Assembly: GCF_013181195.1 (NCBI RefSeq)
Contig: NZ_SMZP01000002.1
Coordinates: 558,001 to 622,000, forward strand
Length of the DNA: 64,000 bases
Direction: 5' to 3'
DNA from: Caulobacter sp. RHG1
GTDB taxonomy: Bacteria; Pseudomonadota; Alphaproteobacteria; Caulobacterales; Caulobacteraceae
The notes under the pieces are model-generated. The model saw nothing but the letters and a program-made list of their open reading frames with translations. It was not told where the DNA came from and did not search any database. Within the stretch, counting starts at the first letter, position 1. Each line of letters begins with the position of its first letter. A program made the position numbers and the translations under genes. Below, one piece after another: positions 7,360 to 16,169 of this stretch.

Positions 7360-8355
7360 TTAGAGCGCCCACAGGCGGCGGCGAACCGGCTCGTCGTAGA
7401 GCTTCAGCACCGCCCAGGCACCGGCCAGGATCAGCGGCACGGCGACCAGGGCGAAGCCGATCGGATAGCCTGTCCCACCCAGAGCCCGGAAGGCGCGCAG
7501 CAACAGCTCCCAGCCCAGCCAGTGCAGGACGTAGAGCGGATACGAGATCGCACCCGAGACCCGGCAGGCAGCTCCGCCCAGCCCTTCCGGATCGCGCCGT
7601 CCCGCCAGCACGATCAACGGGAAAACCACGCTGACGCAGACAAAGTCGTAGAGCCAGTTCATCGGCGTCCACGGGACGCAGAACACCGCCGCCGACACCG
7701 CCGCCAGCAGCCAGACCGGCAGGGTCCACGTCACGAAGCCCTGCATCCGATAGACGCCCCAGCCCAGCAGGAAGGCGAAGATCGTTCGCAGGAAGCTGAT
7801 GACAAAGGTGCCCCGGTCCCAGCCGGTCAGCACCCCGCCCATGCCGTGGCAGACGTACAGCATCACCGGCGTCAGCAGCACCAGGATCAGCACGTGGCCC
7901 AGCACGCCCAGGCGGCGGATCGGGAACCAGGCCGCGCCGACCGCCAGCTCGAAGAACAGCGACCAGGCCGGCGGATTCAAAGGGAAAAGCGGCGCAAAGC
8001 CGTCCTCGCTGACCGACAGGCGCGGGATCATCAACAGGCCCAGGCCCAGCCAGCCCGGCACGCGCTCGCGGTGCTCGATGATCACGGTCGCGCCCAGCAG
8101 CATGGTCAGAGCGATCAGCGGCCAAAGCCGGATCAGCCGCGCCTTCATGAAGGCCAGCCAGCCGATCGGCTTGCGGCCATAGGCGTGGGCTAGCACGAAA
8201 CCGGAGAGGCAGAAGAAGAAGTCGACGGCCAGGTATCCGTGGGCGACCAGGCCATGACGGCCGGTCCAGCTGCCGACGTGGTACAGCAGCACCGCGAACG
8301 CCGCGACGCCGCGCAGCCCGTCCAGCGCCTCGAACCGTCTTGCGTCTTGCTGCAA
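7360..8355 (-). CDS. Acyltransferase 3 family membrane protein (OafA/YrhL-like)
   Basis: A 331-residue integral membrane O-acyltransferase. It opens with the diagnostic RRFEALDGLRGVAAFAVLLYHV (active-site His near residue 26), followed by GYLAVDFFFCLSGFVL and ARLIRLWPL, then about eight further hydrophobic segments and the C-terminal SYPLYVLHWLGWELLLR. Family members transfer acetyl or other acyl groups to sugars of LPS, exopolysaccharide or other surface glycans; the acceptor here is unknown. It lies 22 bp downstream of a methyltransferase gene on the same strand and is probably the last gene of that three-gene run. Confidence 0.88.
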   Translation of the reverse strand: MQQDARRFEALDGLRGVAAFAVLLYHVGSWTGRHGLVAHGYLAVDFFFCLSGFVLAHAYGRKPIGWLAFMKARLIRLWPLIALTMLLGATVIIEHRERVPGWLGLGLLMIPRLSVSEDGFAPLFPLNPPAWSLFFELAVGAAWFPIRRLGVLGHVLILVLLTPVMLYVCHGMGGVLTGWDRGTFVISFLRTIFAFLLGWGVYRMQGFVTWTLPVWLLAAVSAAVFCVPWTPMNWLYDFVCVSVVFPLIVLAGRRDPEGLGGAACRVSGAISYPLYVLHWLGWELLLRAFRALGGTGYPIGFALVAVPLILAGAWAVLKLYDEPVRRRLWAL

Positions 8356-8377
8356 AAGCCCCTCCCAAGACCCTTGC

Positions 8378-9436
8378 TTAGCCGACGGGTTTCTCCAGCA
8401 GCAAGGCCTTGGTCAGGAAGGCGCGATCTTCGGCGACCAGGCGCAGGCCGGCCTCGGCGAACAGGGCGACGAGATCGGTCTGGGCGTAGGTCCCGTAATA
8501 GGGCTCGTGGAAATAGACCGGAAAGGCCTCGATCAACCGGGCCAGGTCCGGGGTATCGGCCGGCTGGACGGAGTCGACGAAGACCAGCACGCCGCCGGGC
8601 TTCAGCACCCGCGCCAGGCTGGCCGCCACGACGGGCCGCACGCGCGGCGGCAGTTCGTGGAAGAGGTAGACGCAAGCTGCCGCGTCCAAAGACGAATCCG
8701 CGAAAGGCAGAGCTTCGGCATTGGCCTTGATCCGGCCTGCGCCGGTGCGTTTGCGGGCCTCGGCGAGATAGGCTTCGGATAGGTCCAGGCCAGCGATCGC
8801 GGCACGCGGGAACGCCGTCTTCAGGTCCTTGAGGAACGCGCCCGAACCGCAGGCGACATCAAGGATTTTCGCGTTCCGCTGGTCTCGCCCGCGCCAATGC
8901 TTCGCCAGCAGCGACAGGCCGCGACGGCGCATCGCACCGGCCGTCCCCGAGAACAGAGCCTCGACTTGGGCGTCATAGCGGCGGGCGCTTTCGTCGGTGA
9001 ACCAGCCCCCCGACTGATAGTGGAAGTTTTGCCGGTAATAGCTTGGGTAAGCTTGACTATTGACCGTGTCGCGCACCTCGACGCCGTCACCCCGGCGGCG
9101 ACGTTGGTCGACCGCGAAGGCGTCGGCGATGAAATCGGCGGCCTCGCGCAGGGCGGCCGAGGGACGGATCGGTCCGTCCTCGACGGCGGGATAAAGACCG
9201 GCGGCGACGTCGCGAGCATCCTTCTCGAACGCCTCCAGATAGGCGCGGCGCAGCGCGGTCTTGGATGGGGGCGATGCGCTGGGCTTGAAGCGCTGAGCCT
9301 GCTTGCCTTCGGTCGGCCTCGTCATCGAACGCGCCAGACCGCCGGCAGCGGTCCACCAGGCGGCCTTGACCATCGCCTTGGCGCGCTGCCCCGCGGCGTC
9401 GATCGCGAAAGCGCCTCTCGACCGTCGCTCGTCCAT
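8378..9436 (-). CDS. Class I SAM-dependent methyltransferase
   Basis: A 352-residue methyltransferase. The N-terminal 150 residues are specific to this group and contain NSQAYPSYYRQNFHYQSGGWFTDESARRYD in two adjoining blocks. The SAM-binding domain follows: motif I ILDVACGSGAFLKDL, then AIAGLDLSEAYLAEARKR, and post motifs LPFADSSLDAAACVYLFHELP and LARVLKPGGVLVFVDS. The long N-terminal part resembles uncharacterised alphaproteobacterial methyltransferases; the substrate is unknown. It is 8 bp downstream of the RlmD-like gene and 22 bp upstream of the acyltransferase gene, all on the minus strand. Confidence 0.85.
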   Translation of the reverse strand: MDERRSRGAFAIDAAGQRAKAMVKAAWWTAAGGLARSMTRPTEGKQAQRFKPSASPPSKTALRRAYLEAFEKDARDVAAGLYPAVEDGPIRPSAALREAADFIADAFAVDQRRRRGDGVEVRDTVNSQAYPSYYRQNFHYQSGGWFTDESARRYDAQVEALFSGTAGAMRRRGLSLLAKHWRGRDQRNAKILDVACGSGAFLKDLKTAFPRAAIAGLDLSEAYLAEARKRTGAGRIKANAEALPFADSSLDAAACVYLFHELPPRVRPVVAASLARVLKPGGVLVFVDSVQPADTPDLARLIEAFPVYFHEPYYGTYAQTDLVALFAEAGLRLVAEDRAFLTKALLLEKPVG

Positions 9437-9444
9437 TCAGGCCC

Positions 9445-10686
9445 TCAGCGCGTGAACACTCCGACGACTTCAATATGGGGCGACCAGACGAACTGGTCCA
9501 CGGGCAGCACCTTCTCCAGCCGGAAACCCGCCTCGACCAGGGCGCGGGCGTCCTTGGCGAAGGTCGCCGGATTGCACGAGACGCTGACGACCTTGGCGAC
9601 CTTGGACTTGGCGATCTCGACTGTCTGCTCGGCGGCCCCGGCGCGCGGCGGATCGATGACCACCACGTCGGTCTTGGCCAACTCGGTGCTCAGCACCGGA
9701 CGTTTGACCAGGTCGCGAGCCTCCGCGTGGATCGGCTTGAGGCCCGGTGTTGCGCCCATGGCGGCCTTGAGCGCGGCGATCGAGGGCGCGTTCATCTCGG
9801 CGGCGTGAACGGCGCCGACTTCGGCCAGGGGGAAGGTGAAGGTGCCGACGCCGCAATAGAGGTCGGCGATCCGGGCCGCGCCCTGGGCTTCGGCGACGGC
9901 AAAGGCGACCATGGCCCGCTCTGCGGCCGGCACGGCCTGCAGGAAGCTGCCCGGCGGCAGGGCGACGACGGCCTGACCCAGCTTCACCAGCGGTTGGCGC
10001 GCGCCATAGACGGTCTCGCCCGCCATGGTGACGCGGGCGAAGTCGCCCTCGCTGGCCGCCATGGCCGCGCGCATGCGGGCGTCGGCCGACAGGCCTCCAC
10101 TTTTACGCTCAACGCCAGTGACGTCGATGTCCAGGCCGGTGGCGGTCAGGGTGACGTGCAGCGTCGGGGCCGACTTGGGATGCTCCAGGAACGGCTCGGC
10201 CAGGCGCGCCAGGGCCGGCAGGGCCGCCACGATGCGCGGGTCGGTGACCGGGCACTCGGCGATCGGCACGAGATTCCAGGAGCGGCGCTCCTTGAAGCCA
10301 AGCTGCGCGCCCCCTTTGATCTTGCGGGCGTGCAGCGCGACGCGGCGACGCGAAGCCGGCGGGGCGGCGAACGGGGCCAGGATCTCGGTCTCCAGGCCTT
10401 CCATGGAGAGCTGCACGCGGACCTGATCGGCCTTCCAGGCGCGATAGGGCTCGGCGGCCCAGTGCTGGAAGGCGCAGCCGCCGCAGACGCCGAAGTGGCG
10501 ACAGGCCGGATCGATGCGATCGGCGCTGCCTTGAAGGATCTCGGCTAGCTCGCCGCGCGCGCCGTCCATGCGGGCCAGCACGGTTTCGCCCGGCAGGGTC
10601 AGGGGCACGAAGGCCGGCTTGCCGTCGGAAAGGCGCGCCAGACCGTCGCCCTGGGCGCCGATGGCGTTGATCGTCAGTTCTTGCAT
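9445..10686 (-). CDS. TrmA/RlmD-type class I SAM-dependent RNA methyltransferase
   Basis: A 413-residue RNA m5U methyltransferase. It has a TRAM-like N-terminal domain (ELTINAIGAQGDGLARL...PGETV), then a 4Fe-4S cysteine set C62, C68 and C71 (CRHFGVCGGC) with a fourth Cys in ECPVTDP. The Rossmann domain shows IADLYCGVGTFTFPLA, DVVVIDPPRAG and the catalytic nucleophile motif VSVSCNPATFAKDA. Likely substrate is 23S rRNA or tRNA uridine; which site cannot be decided from sequence alone. The ATG at 10686 begins the TRAM domain and is preferred over the one at 10704. It is the first gene of a minus-strand run with the methyltransferase and acyltransferase genes. Confidence 0.9.
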   Translation of the reverse strand: MQELTINAIGAQGDGLARLSDGKPAFVPLTLPGETVLARMDGARGELAEILQGSADRIDPACRHFGVCGGCAFQHWAAEPYRAWKADQVRVQLSMEGLETEILAPFAAPPASRRRVALHARKIKGGAQLGFKERRSWNLVPIAECPVTDPRIVAALPALARLAEPFLEHPKSAPTLHVTLTATGLDIDVTGVERKSGGLSADARMRAAMAASEGDFARVTMAGETVYGARQPLVKLGQAVVALPPGSFLQAVPAAERAMVAFAVAEAQGAARIADLYCGVGTFTFPLAEVGAVHAAEMNAPSIAALKAAMGATPGLKPIHAEARDLVKRPVLSTELAKTDVVVIDPPRAGAAEQTVEIAKSKVAKVVSVSCNPATFAKDARALVEAGFRLEKVLPVDQFVWSPHIEVVGVFTR

Positions 10687-10852
10687 CTGCGGTCCATACC
10701 CCAAAATCGGGGCTTGAGCGCGTGTCCCGGACGTTTTTCTGTTCGGTGAAGAAACCTGTCAGCCATCGTTCATCTTGGCCGGCGCATACCTAGATCAACG
10801 GATGGGCGTGGCGGTCACAAAAAGGCCGCCCCTTGAAAAGACAAGCTCTCTC

Positions 10853-11518
10853 ATGAACACGAACGCTTCCAAGAGCAGGACCTCCAAGATGAAGACCGTT
10901 CTGGGCGTCACCGCCGCCCTCGTTTGCGGCCTCCTGGCCCCGACCCTGGCTTCGGCCCAGTCGTATGGCACGACCCGTTATAGCGGCTCCAGCTACGGCG
11001 GCGCCTACGACAATCAGGGCTATTACTACGATCCCTGCCAGCGCTCGACGACCAACCGCACCACGGGCGGCGGTCTGGCCGGCGCCGGCATTGGCGCGGC
11101 GGTCGGCAGCGGCATCGCCGCCCGCGGTCACCGCACCGACGGCGCGATCTTGGGCGGCGTCCTGGGCGCCGTGGTCGGTTCGATGGCCGGCAAGAGCTCG
11201 GCCGCCTGCGCCCCGGGCGGCTACACGGCTCCGCCGCCGCCTCCCCCGCCGCCGGCGGCTTATAACGGCGGCTACGGCGGCAGCTATCAGGAGCCCTACT
11301 ACCGTCAGGGTTCGTATGACAACGCCGGCCGCGACGGCTATTACGAGCGCAGCTACGAGCGTCAGGACAGCTACCGCGTCGACAACCGCAGCGGCCAGGC
11401 CGACGTCAACGGCTGCACTCTGGCCGAGAGCCCGATCTACCTGCCGGACGGCCGCACCCAGAAGCGCTTCGTGCGCGTCTGCCCGGACGCCCAGGGCAAG
11501 TATCAAGTCGTCGACTAA
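10853..11518 (+). CDS. Exported glycine-zipper 2TM domain protein
   Basis: A 221-residue envelope protein. A basic leader (NTNASKSRTSK) precedes MKTVLGVTAALVCGLLAPTLASAQ, a clear signal peptide. The mature part is rich in Gly, Tyr, Ser and Gln, then has a glycine-zipper hairpin (GGGLAGAGIGAAVGSGIAARG, followed by DGAILGGVLGAVVGSMAGKSSAA), a Pro stretch (APPPPPPPPAAY), a Tyr/Arg-rich region and a conserved C-terminus with NGCTLAESPIYLPDGRT. Glycine-zipper proteins sit in or near the outer membrane. The ATG at 10889, just before the signal core and with AGGA upstream, is an equally plausible start. A strong hairpin terminator follows at 11544. Confidence 0.85.
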   Translation: MNTNASKSRTSKMKTVLGVTAALVCGLLAPTLASAQSYGTTRYSGSSYGGAYDNQGYYYDPCQRSTTNRTTGGGLAGAGIGAAVGSGIAARGHRTDGAILGGVLGAVVGSMAGKSSAACAPGGYTAPPPPPPPPAAYNGGYGGSYQEPYYRQGSYDNAGRDGYYERSYERQDSYRVDNRSGQADVNGCTLAESPIYLPDGRTQKRFVRVCPDAQGKYQVVD

Positions 11519-11543
11519 GCTTCCAAGCACCTTGTGGTAGACG

Positions 11544-11577
11544 ATCGGCCGCTCCTATGGAGCGGCCGATTTCTTTT
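11544..11577 (+). terminator. Intrinsic terminator of the glycine-zipper gene, overlapping the tlyA stop
   Basis: A perfect 12-bp stem (ATCGGCCGCTCC / GGAGCGGCCGAT) with a TAT loop, followed by TTCTTTT. It ends the plus-strand transcript. The tlyA stop codon of the opposite strand is inside the stem (11555-11557), so the last bases of tlyA double as half of the terminator. Confidence 0.85.
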
Positions 11578-12298
11578 GCGCCCAGACCAGCTGTTCGACC
11601 TGCCCGTCGCCGCCGGTGATCGGGCTCTGCGCCAGGCCCTTCACCGACCAGCCGGACGCTTCCAGGAAGTCGACGATCTCGCGTTCCACGCGGGCGATGG
11701 TCTCTGGATCCTTCACCAGCCCGCCCTTGCCGACATGCTCACGGCCGGCCTCGAACTGCGGCTTGATCAGCGCCACGAGGTCCGCGCCCGCTTCCGCCAA
11801 GCCCAGGGCCGCCGGCAGCGCCTTGGTCAGCGAGATGAAGCTGACGTCGCTGACCACCAATTGCGGACGCATCGGGATCAGACCCTCGTCCAGCGATCGG
11901 GCGTCGACGCCCGACAGGTCGGTCACGCGCGGTTCGGCCCTCAGCTTGGCGTGCAGTTGGTCGCGCCCGACATCGACGGCGAACACCCGGGCCGCGCCGC
12001 GCGACAGCATCACCTCGGTGAAGCCTCCAGTCGAAGCGCCGACATCGACCGCCACGCGCCCCTCGACCGCAACCGGCCACAGGTCCAAAGCATGGACCAG
12101 CTTCAGCGCTCCGCGCCCGACCCACGGGTGGGCCGCCTCGGCGACGATCTGAGCGTCCTCCTCGACAGCCTCGGACGGTTTGGCGACCACCTTGCCGGCC
12201 ACTGCGACGCGGCCGGCCTCCACCGCCGCGCGGGCCTTGGCGCGACTGTCGAAGACGCCACGCTCGACGAGCAGCTGATCGATACGCTTCCTGGCCAC
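11555..12298 (-). CDS. tlyA: TlyA-family rRNA (cytidine-2'-O)-methyltransferase
   Basis: A 247-residue protein with an S4 RNA-binding domain (ARKRIDQLLVERGVFDSRAKARAAVEAGRV, residues about 2-62) fused to an FtsJ-like Rossmann methyltransferase: AVDVGASTGGFTEVMLSRGA, then VFAVDVGRDQL, VVSDVSFISL, LIKPQFEAG. Relatives 2'-O-methylate cytidines of 16S and 23S rRNA. The start is set to GTG at 12298 because GAGGAGG stands 5 nt upstream and the protein then begins exactly where the family does (xARKRIDQLL); the ATG at 12334 has no such site. It converges with the glycine-zipper gene. Confidence 0.92.
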   Translation of the reverse strand: MARKRIDQLLVERGVFDSRAKARAAVEAGRVAVAGKVVAKPSEAVEEDAQIVAEAAHPWVGRGALKLVHALDLWPVAVEGRVAVDVGASTGGFTEVMLSRGAARVFAVDVGRDQLHAKLRAEPRVTDLSGVDARSLDEGLIPMRPQLVVSDVSFISLTKALPAALGLAEAGADLVALIKPQFEAGREHVGKGGLVKDPETIARVEREIVDFLEASGWSVKGLAQSPITGGDGQVEQLVWAQKKSAAP

Positions 12299-12414
12299 GC
12301 GGCCTCCTCGAAACTGGGAAACGGGCTTTAGCACGGGGTTGCGGCCAAGGTCTCTTCGGGGTCAACTGAACGTTGATCACCGGCGCACAAGACGCCGGCT
12401 TTGGGAGGACTTCC

Positions 12415-13896
12415 ATGCGTTTCAGTCGCCGTGGCCTGATGGCCGCCTCCGCCGCGATCGCGGCCGCGCCCTCCGCCTGGGCCAAGCCCAAGACCGGGCC
12501 TCAGCCTTGGACGCCCGACGCCACCGAGCTGGCCGGCCGCATCCGCCGCAAGGAGGTCAGCGCCGCCGAACTGGTCGAGCAGGCCATCCAGCGCATCGAG
12601 GTGCTTCAGCCTCAGGTCCAGGCCATCGTGACGTCCGACTACGAGCGGGCGCTGGACAAGGCCAAGGCTGGAGGCCTCACGGGCCCGTTCGCCGGCGTGC
12701 CGTTCCTGGTCAAGGACCTGGACCCCTACAAGGGCCTGCCCACGCGCTACGGCACCCGCGCCAGCCTGGGCGCCAAGCCCGAGACCGAGCAGACGGCCTA
12801 TATCGACGCCTTCGACGCGGCCGGCTTCGTCACCCTGGGCAAGTCCACGACACCGGAGTACGGCTTCCTCCCGACCACCGAGCCGATGGGCTTCCTGCCC
12901 ACCCGCAACCCGTGGAACGTCAAGCACTCGTCGGGCGGCTCGTCCGGCGGCGCGGGCGCGGGCGTAGCCTCGGGCATGGTTTCGATCGCCCACGCCAGCG
13001 ACGGCGGCGGCTCGATCCGCATCCCAGCCGCCAATTGCGGGCTGTTCGGCCTGAAGCCTTCGCGCGGCCGGATGATCCCCAACCGGCCCAGCAGCCGCGG
13101 CATCGACCTGTCTGTATCGCACGTGCTGACCCACAGCGTCCGCGACTCGGCCGCCATGTTCGCCGCCAGCGAACAGACCGGGACGAACGCGCCGTTCAAG
13201 CCGATCGGCGTTGTCTCTGCGCCGCTGAAGAAGAAGCTGAAGGTCGGCCTGGTGATGAACACCGGTACTGGTCTGGCGCCCGATCCACAGGTGCAGACCG
13301 CCGTCAACAACGCCGCCAAGCTGCTGGAAAGCCTGGGCCACAAGGTCGAGCCTACGAGCTGGCCGATGGACGGCGCGCAGTTCGGCCAGGACTTCACCGC
13401 CCTGTGGGCGAGCGGCGCGGCCGAGCTGGTCGCCGGCATCGGAAAGGCCATCGGCCGCAAGCCCGACGCCACGGTGCTGGAACCGTTCAGCCTGGGCATG
13501 GCCGAACTGGTGCACAGCCTGCCGCAAGGCGCCCTGCCCGCTGCGCTGCAACGCTTGAATGCGTCGATCGCCGGCTACGACGCCTGGCTGACGAAGTACG
13601 ACGTCATCCTGTCACCGGTGCTGGGCAAGCCGCCGGTCGAGCTGGGCTATGTCGCCGGCTGGGTTTCGTTCGAAGAGCTGCAGGCCCGTCTGATGGCCTA
13701 TGTCGGCTACACCCCGGTGCAGAACGTCGCCGGCGCCCCGGCCATGAGCGTGCCACTGCATTGGACGGCCGATGGACTGCCGGTGGGCGTCCAAATCGCC
13801 GGCCGCGCGGGCGGCGAGGCCCTGCTGTTCCAGCTGGCCTATCAGCTGGAAGAGGCGCAACCCTGGGCGCACCGCAAGCCGCCGGTCAGCGCGTAA
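12415..13896 (+). CDS. Amidase (amidase-signature family), Tat-exported
   Basis: A 493-residue amidase-signature hydrolase that should cleave an amide of unknown identity. The N-terminus MRFSRRGLMAASAAIAAAPSAWA is a twin-arginine signal peptide, so the protein is expected to be folded before export to the periplasm. The Ser-cisSer-Lys triad is visible: Lys100 in PFLVKDLD, Ser176 in GGSSGGAGAG and nucleophile Ser200 in DGGGSIRIPA, followed by NCGLFGLKPSRGR. The C-terminus ends with PAMSVPLHWTADGLPVGVQI, also typical. The ATG at 12415 has GGGAGGA five bases upstream. It is divergent from tlyA and convergent with the DUF1801 gene 18 bp downstream. Confidence 0.92.
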   Translation: MRFSRRGLMAASAAIAAAPSAWAKPKTGPQPWTPDATELAGRIRRKEVSAAELVEQAIQRIEVLQPQVQAIVTSDYERALDKAKAGGLTGPFAGVPFLVKDLDPYKGLPTRYGTRASLGAKPETEQTAYIDAFDAAGFVTLGKSTTPEYGFLPTTEPMGFLPTRNPWNVKHSSGGSSGGAGAGVASGMVSIAHASDGGGSIRIPAANCGLFGLKPSRGRMIPNRPSSRGIDLSVSHVLTHSVRDSAAMFAASEQTGTNAPFKPIGVVSAPLKKKLKVGLVMNTGTGLAPDPQVQTAVNNAAKLLESLGHKVEPTSWPMDGAQFGQDFTALWASGAAELVAGIGKAIGRKPDATVLEPFSLGMAELVHSLPQGALPAALQRLNASIAGYDAWLTKYDVILSPVLGKPPVELGYVAGWVSFEELQARLMAYVGYTPVQNVAGAPAMSVPLHWTADGLPVGVQIAGRAGGEALLFQLAYQLEEAQPWAHRKPPVSA

Positions 13897-13914
13897 CCTT
13901 CAAGTGCGGGGCGG

Positions 13915-14277
13915 CTAGCCGCCGCCCTGCGTCCTGGTCTTCACGTGATCCAGCATGTCGGCGATCAGGTCGAAGTCCATGGTCTCGGGCTTGCGCCAGC
14001 GGACGCAGCCCTTGCCGTGATCGACGCCTTGCAGGCGCTCGGGAAAGGCGTCCATGGCGCTCTCGCCGACATAGAAGGCGATGTGCTGCTTCTGGCTGTT
14101 GAAGGCGATCCACGGCAGCTTGGGCGGGCCATAGGCCGGCATGCCGAAGGCCATCAGCTCGCTGCCTTCGCCAAAGCGCTCCAGGCAGAGGCCTCGCAGT
14201 CGGTCCAGGGCCGGGCGGCGCTCGGGCGCGACCTCCTCCATGAAGTCGTCCACGCTCGCCGCCTTGGATTGAACCAT
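13915..14277 (-). CDS. DUF1801 domain protein
   Basis: A 120-residue protein of the DUF1801/YdhG-like fold. Recognisable blocks are SVDDFMEEVAPERRPALDRLRGLC, FGMPAYG (the conserved MPxY motif), WIAFNSQKQHIAFYV and GKGCVRWRKPE. The biochemical function of the family is unknown. The start ATG at 14277 has an excellent AAGGAGG ribosome-binding site. It begins 19 bp after the acyl-CoA synthetase stop on the same strand, so it may be the second gene of that transcript. Confidence 0.85.
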   Translation of the reverse strand: MVQSKAASVDDFMEEVAPERRPALDRLRGLCLERFGEGSELMAFGMPAYGPPKLPWIAFNSQKQHIAFYVGESAMDAFPERLQGVDHGKGCVRWRKPETMDFDLIADMLDHVKTRTQGGG

Positions 14278-14296
14278 CGCCGCCTCCTTGGCGGGC

Positions 14297-16048
14297 TCAG
14301 CCCGCCTCGAACACCTTCTTGAGTTCGTTCTTCATGATCTTCCCGTTGGCGTTGCGCGGCAAGGTCTCATGCCAGAACACCACCTTCACCGGCACCTTGA
14401 ACGCGGCCAGGCGGTCGGCGACGAAGGCGCGCAGCTCGGCCTCGGTCGCCTCGGCGCCGGGCTTGAGCGTCACGACCGCCGCCGGCTCCTCGCCCAGGGT
14501 CTTGTGCGGGATACCGACCAGGGCCGCGTCCATCACCGCCGGGTGGTCGTAGAGGCAGTTCTCGACCTCGATGCAGTAGATGTTTTCGCCGCCGCGGATC
14601 AGCATGTCCTTGGCGCGGTCGATGATGAAGCAGAAGCCCTCGGCGTCCAGGCGCGCCAGGTCGCCGGTGCGCACCCAGCCGTCGACGAAGGTGTCGGCGC
14701 TGGCCTCGGGCTTGTTCCAGTAGCCGCGCACGACCTGCGGGCCCCGGCACCACAGCTCCCCGACCTCGCCGATCGGCAGCTCGCGGTACGGGGCTTCGAC
14801 CGTCATGATCTTCAGGTCGGTGACAGGCACGGCGGGGCCGCAGCTGTCGGGACGGTTCTCGTAATCCTCGGCCGAGTTGGACGTCGCCGTCGCCGAGGTC
14901 TCGGTCATGCCCCAGCCATTGCCGGGCGAGGACTTGGGCCAGATCTCCTTGATCTTGCGCACCAGTTCCGGCGCCGAGGGCGCGCCGCCATAGGCCACGG
15001 CCTCGATCGAGGACAGGTCGTACTTCTCGCGGTTAGGATGCTCGATGATCTGCCAAGCGATGGTCGGCACGCCGCCCATCTGCGTCAGGCGCTCGTCCTG
15101 GATCAGCTGCATCGCCTTGTCCGGATCCCACTTGCGGATCATGGCGATCTTGGCGCCGCCGAACAGCGACGGGTTAAGCACCGCGAAGCAGCCGGTGGCG
15201 TGGAAGAACGGCACCGAGATCAGCGAGCCGCGCTGGGGGCCGTTGGGATCGGGCTCGGGCGGGGCCTCGCCGCGACGCAGGAAGCTGCGCGCGCCAGCCG
15301 CGGCGGCGGCGAAGATGTTGCTGTTGACGTTGCGATGGGTGCCGATCGCGCCCTTGGGCTTACCCGTCGTGCCCGAGGTGTAGAAGATCGTCGCGTCGTC
15401 GTCCGAAGCGATCGCCACGGCCGGCAGCGGCTTCTCTTCCAGCTTGGCCCAGTCGTTGGGACAGCCGATGGCGGTCTCCAGGCGCTTCACATAGGGATGG
15501 GCGATCTCTTCCTTGGAGCGGCTGACATAGACCCGCTCCAGCGCCGGGCAGTGATTCAGGTGCTCGGCCAGGCGTTCGAAGCGCTCGACGTCGACGATGG
15601 CGACCTTGGCGCCGGAATCGGTCAGGCCGTATTCCAGTTCCGGCCCGGTCCACCAGGCGTTCAGCGGCGTTACGATCGCGCCCAGCGACAGGCCGGCATA
15701 GAGCGCCACGGGCCATTCGGGCAGGTTGCGCATGACGATGGCGACGCGGTCGCCCTTCTGCACGCCGGCCGATTCCAGCTCGGCGGCCATGTGGGTCACG
15801 GCGCGGTAGAAGGCCTCGAAGCTGACCCGCTCGTCCTCGTGCACCAGGAAGATCTTCTCACCGTGGGCGCGGCCGGCCACGAGGGTGTCGCGCAGGGTCG
15901 GCGGAGCGTTCTTCCAGGTCCGGGTCTTCACGCCGCGGATCTCGATCTCTTCCATCTCACCCGCCGTTCCCGGCGCGGTGATCATGGCATAGGCCTGCTG
16001 GACGGACATCGCCGGCCACGGAGTCGGCTTCTGGGCGGCCTGGGTCAT
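14297..16048 (-). CDS. Class I adenylate-forming acyl-CoA synthetase (long-chain fatty acid CoA ligase-like)
   Basis: A 583-residue AMP-binding enzyme that activates a carboxylic acid to its CoA thioester. Motifs in order: the P-loop TIFYTSGTTGKPKGAIGTHRN, the GWGMTETSATATSN motif A4/A5, the WVRTGDLARLD motif A7, the hinge IIDRAKDMLIRGGENIYCIEVE and the catalytic Lys in NANGKIMKNELKKVF near the C-terminus. The NIYCIEVE wording is common in fadD-like enzymes of Caulobacterales and mycolata. Substrate chain length cannot be read from sequence. The ATG at 16048 has GGGAGAG upstream. A small palindrome at 16120-16135 is a possible operator. Confidence 0.92.
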   Translation of the reverse strand: MTQAAQKPTPWPAMSVQQAYAMITAPGTAGEMEEIEIRGVKTRTWKNAPPTLRDTLVAGRAHGEKIFLVHEDERVSFEAFYRAVTHMAAELESAGVQKGDRVAIVMRNLPEWPVALYAGLSLGAIVTPLNAWWTGPELEYGLTDSGAKVAIVDVERFERLAEHLNHCPALERVYVSRSKEEIAHPYVKRLETAIGCPNDWAKLEEKPLPAVAIASDDDATIFYTSGTTGKPKGAIGTHRNVNSNIFAAAAAGARSFLRRGEAPPEPDPNGPQRGSLISVPFFHATGCFAVLNPSLFGGAKIAMIRKWDPDKAMQLIQDERLTQMGGVPTIAWQIIEHPNREKYDLSSIEAVAYGGAPSAPELVRKIKEIWPKSSPGNGWGMTETSATATSNSAEDYENRPDSCGPAVPVTDLKIMTVEAPYRELPIGEVGELWCRGPQVVRGYWNKPEASADTFVDGWVRTGDLARLDAEGFCFIIDRAKDMLIRGGENIYCIEVENCLYDHPAVMDAALVGIPHKTLGEEPAAVVTLKPGAEATEAELRAFVADRLAAFKVPVKVVFWHETLPRNANGKIMKNELKKVFEAG

Positions 16049-16119
16049 GCTTACTCTCCCGGTGTGTCGCGCCCTGTTTGATCGAGCGCGTTCGACGACC
16101 AGAGAGCACAGCCGCAATC

Positions 16120-16135
16120 CGGATGCAAACATCCG
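16120..16135. promoter_or_regulatory. Possible operator palindrome upstream of the acyl-CoA synthetase gene
   Basis: CGGATG-CAAA-CATCCG is a perfect 6-bp inverted repeat, 72 to 87 bp upstream of the synthetase start codon. Its size and position would suit a TetR- or FadR-like site, but no regulator is encoded next to it, so the assignment is speculative. Confidence 0.3.
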
Positions 16136-16169
16136 TTTGACGCTAGGGGAACATTGATAAGTTACAAGG

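Noticed and set aside
14288..16081. Long plus-strand open frame opposite the acyl-CoA synthetase gene
   Set aside because: Shadow of the synthetase frame, which has all adenylate-forming motifs.
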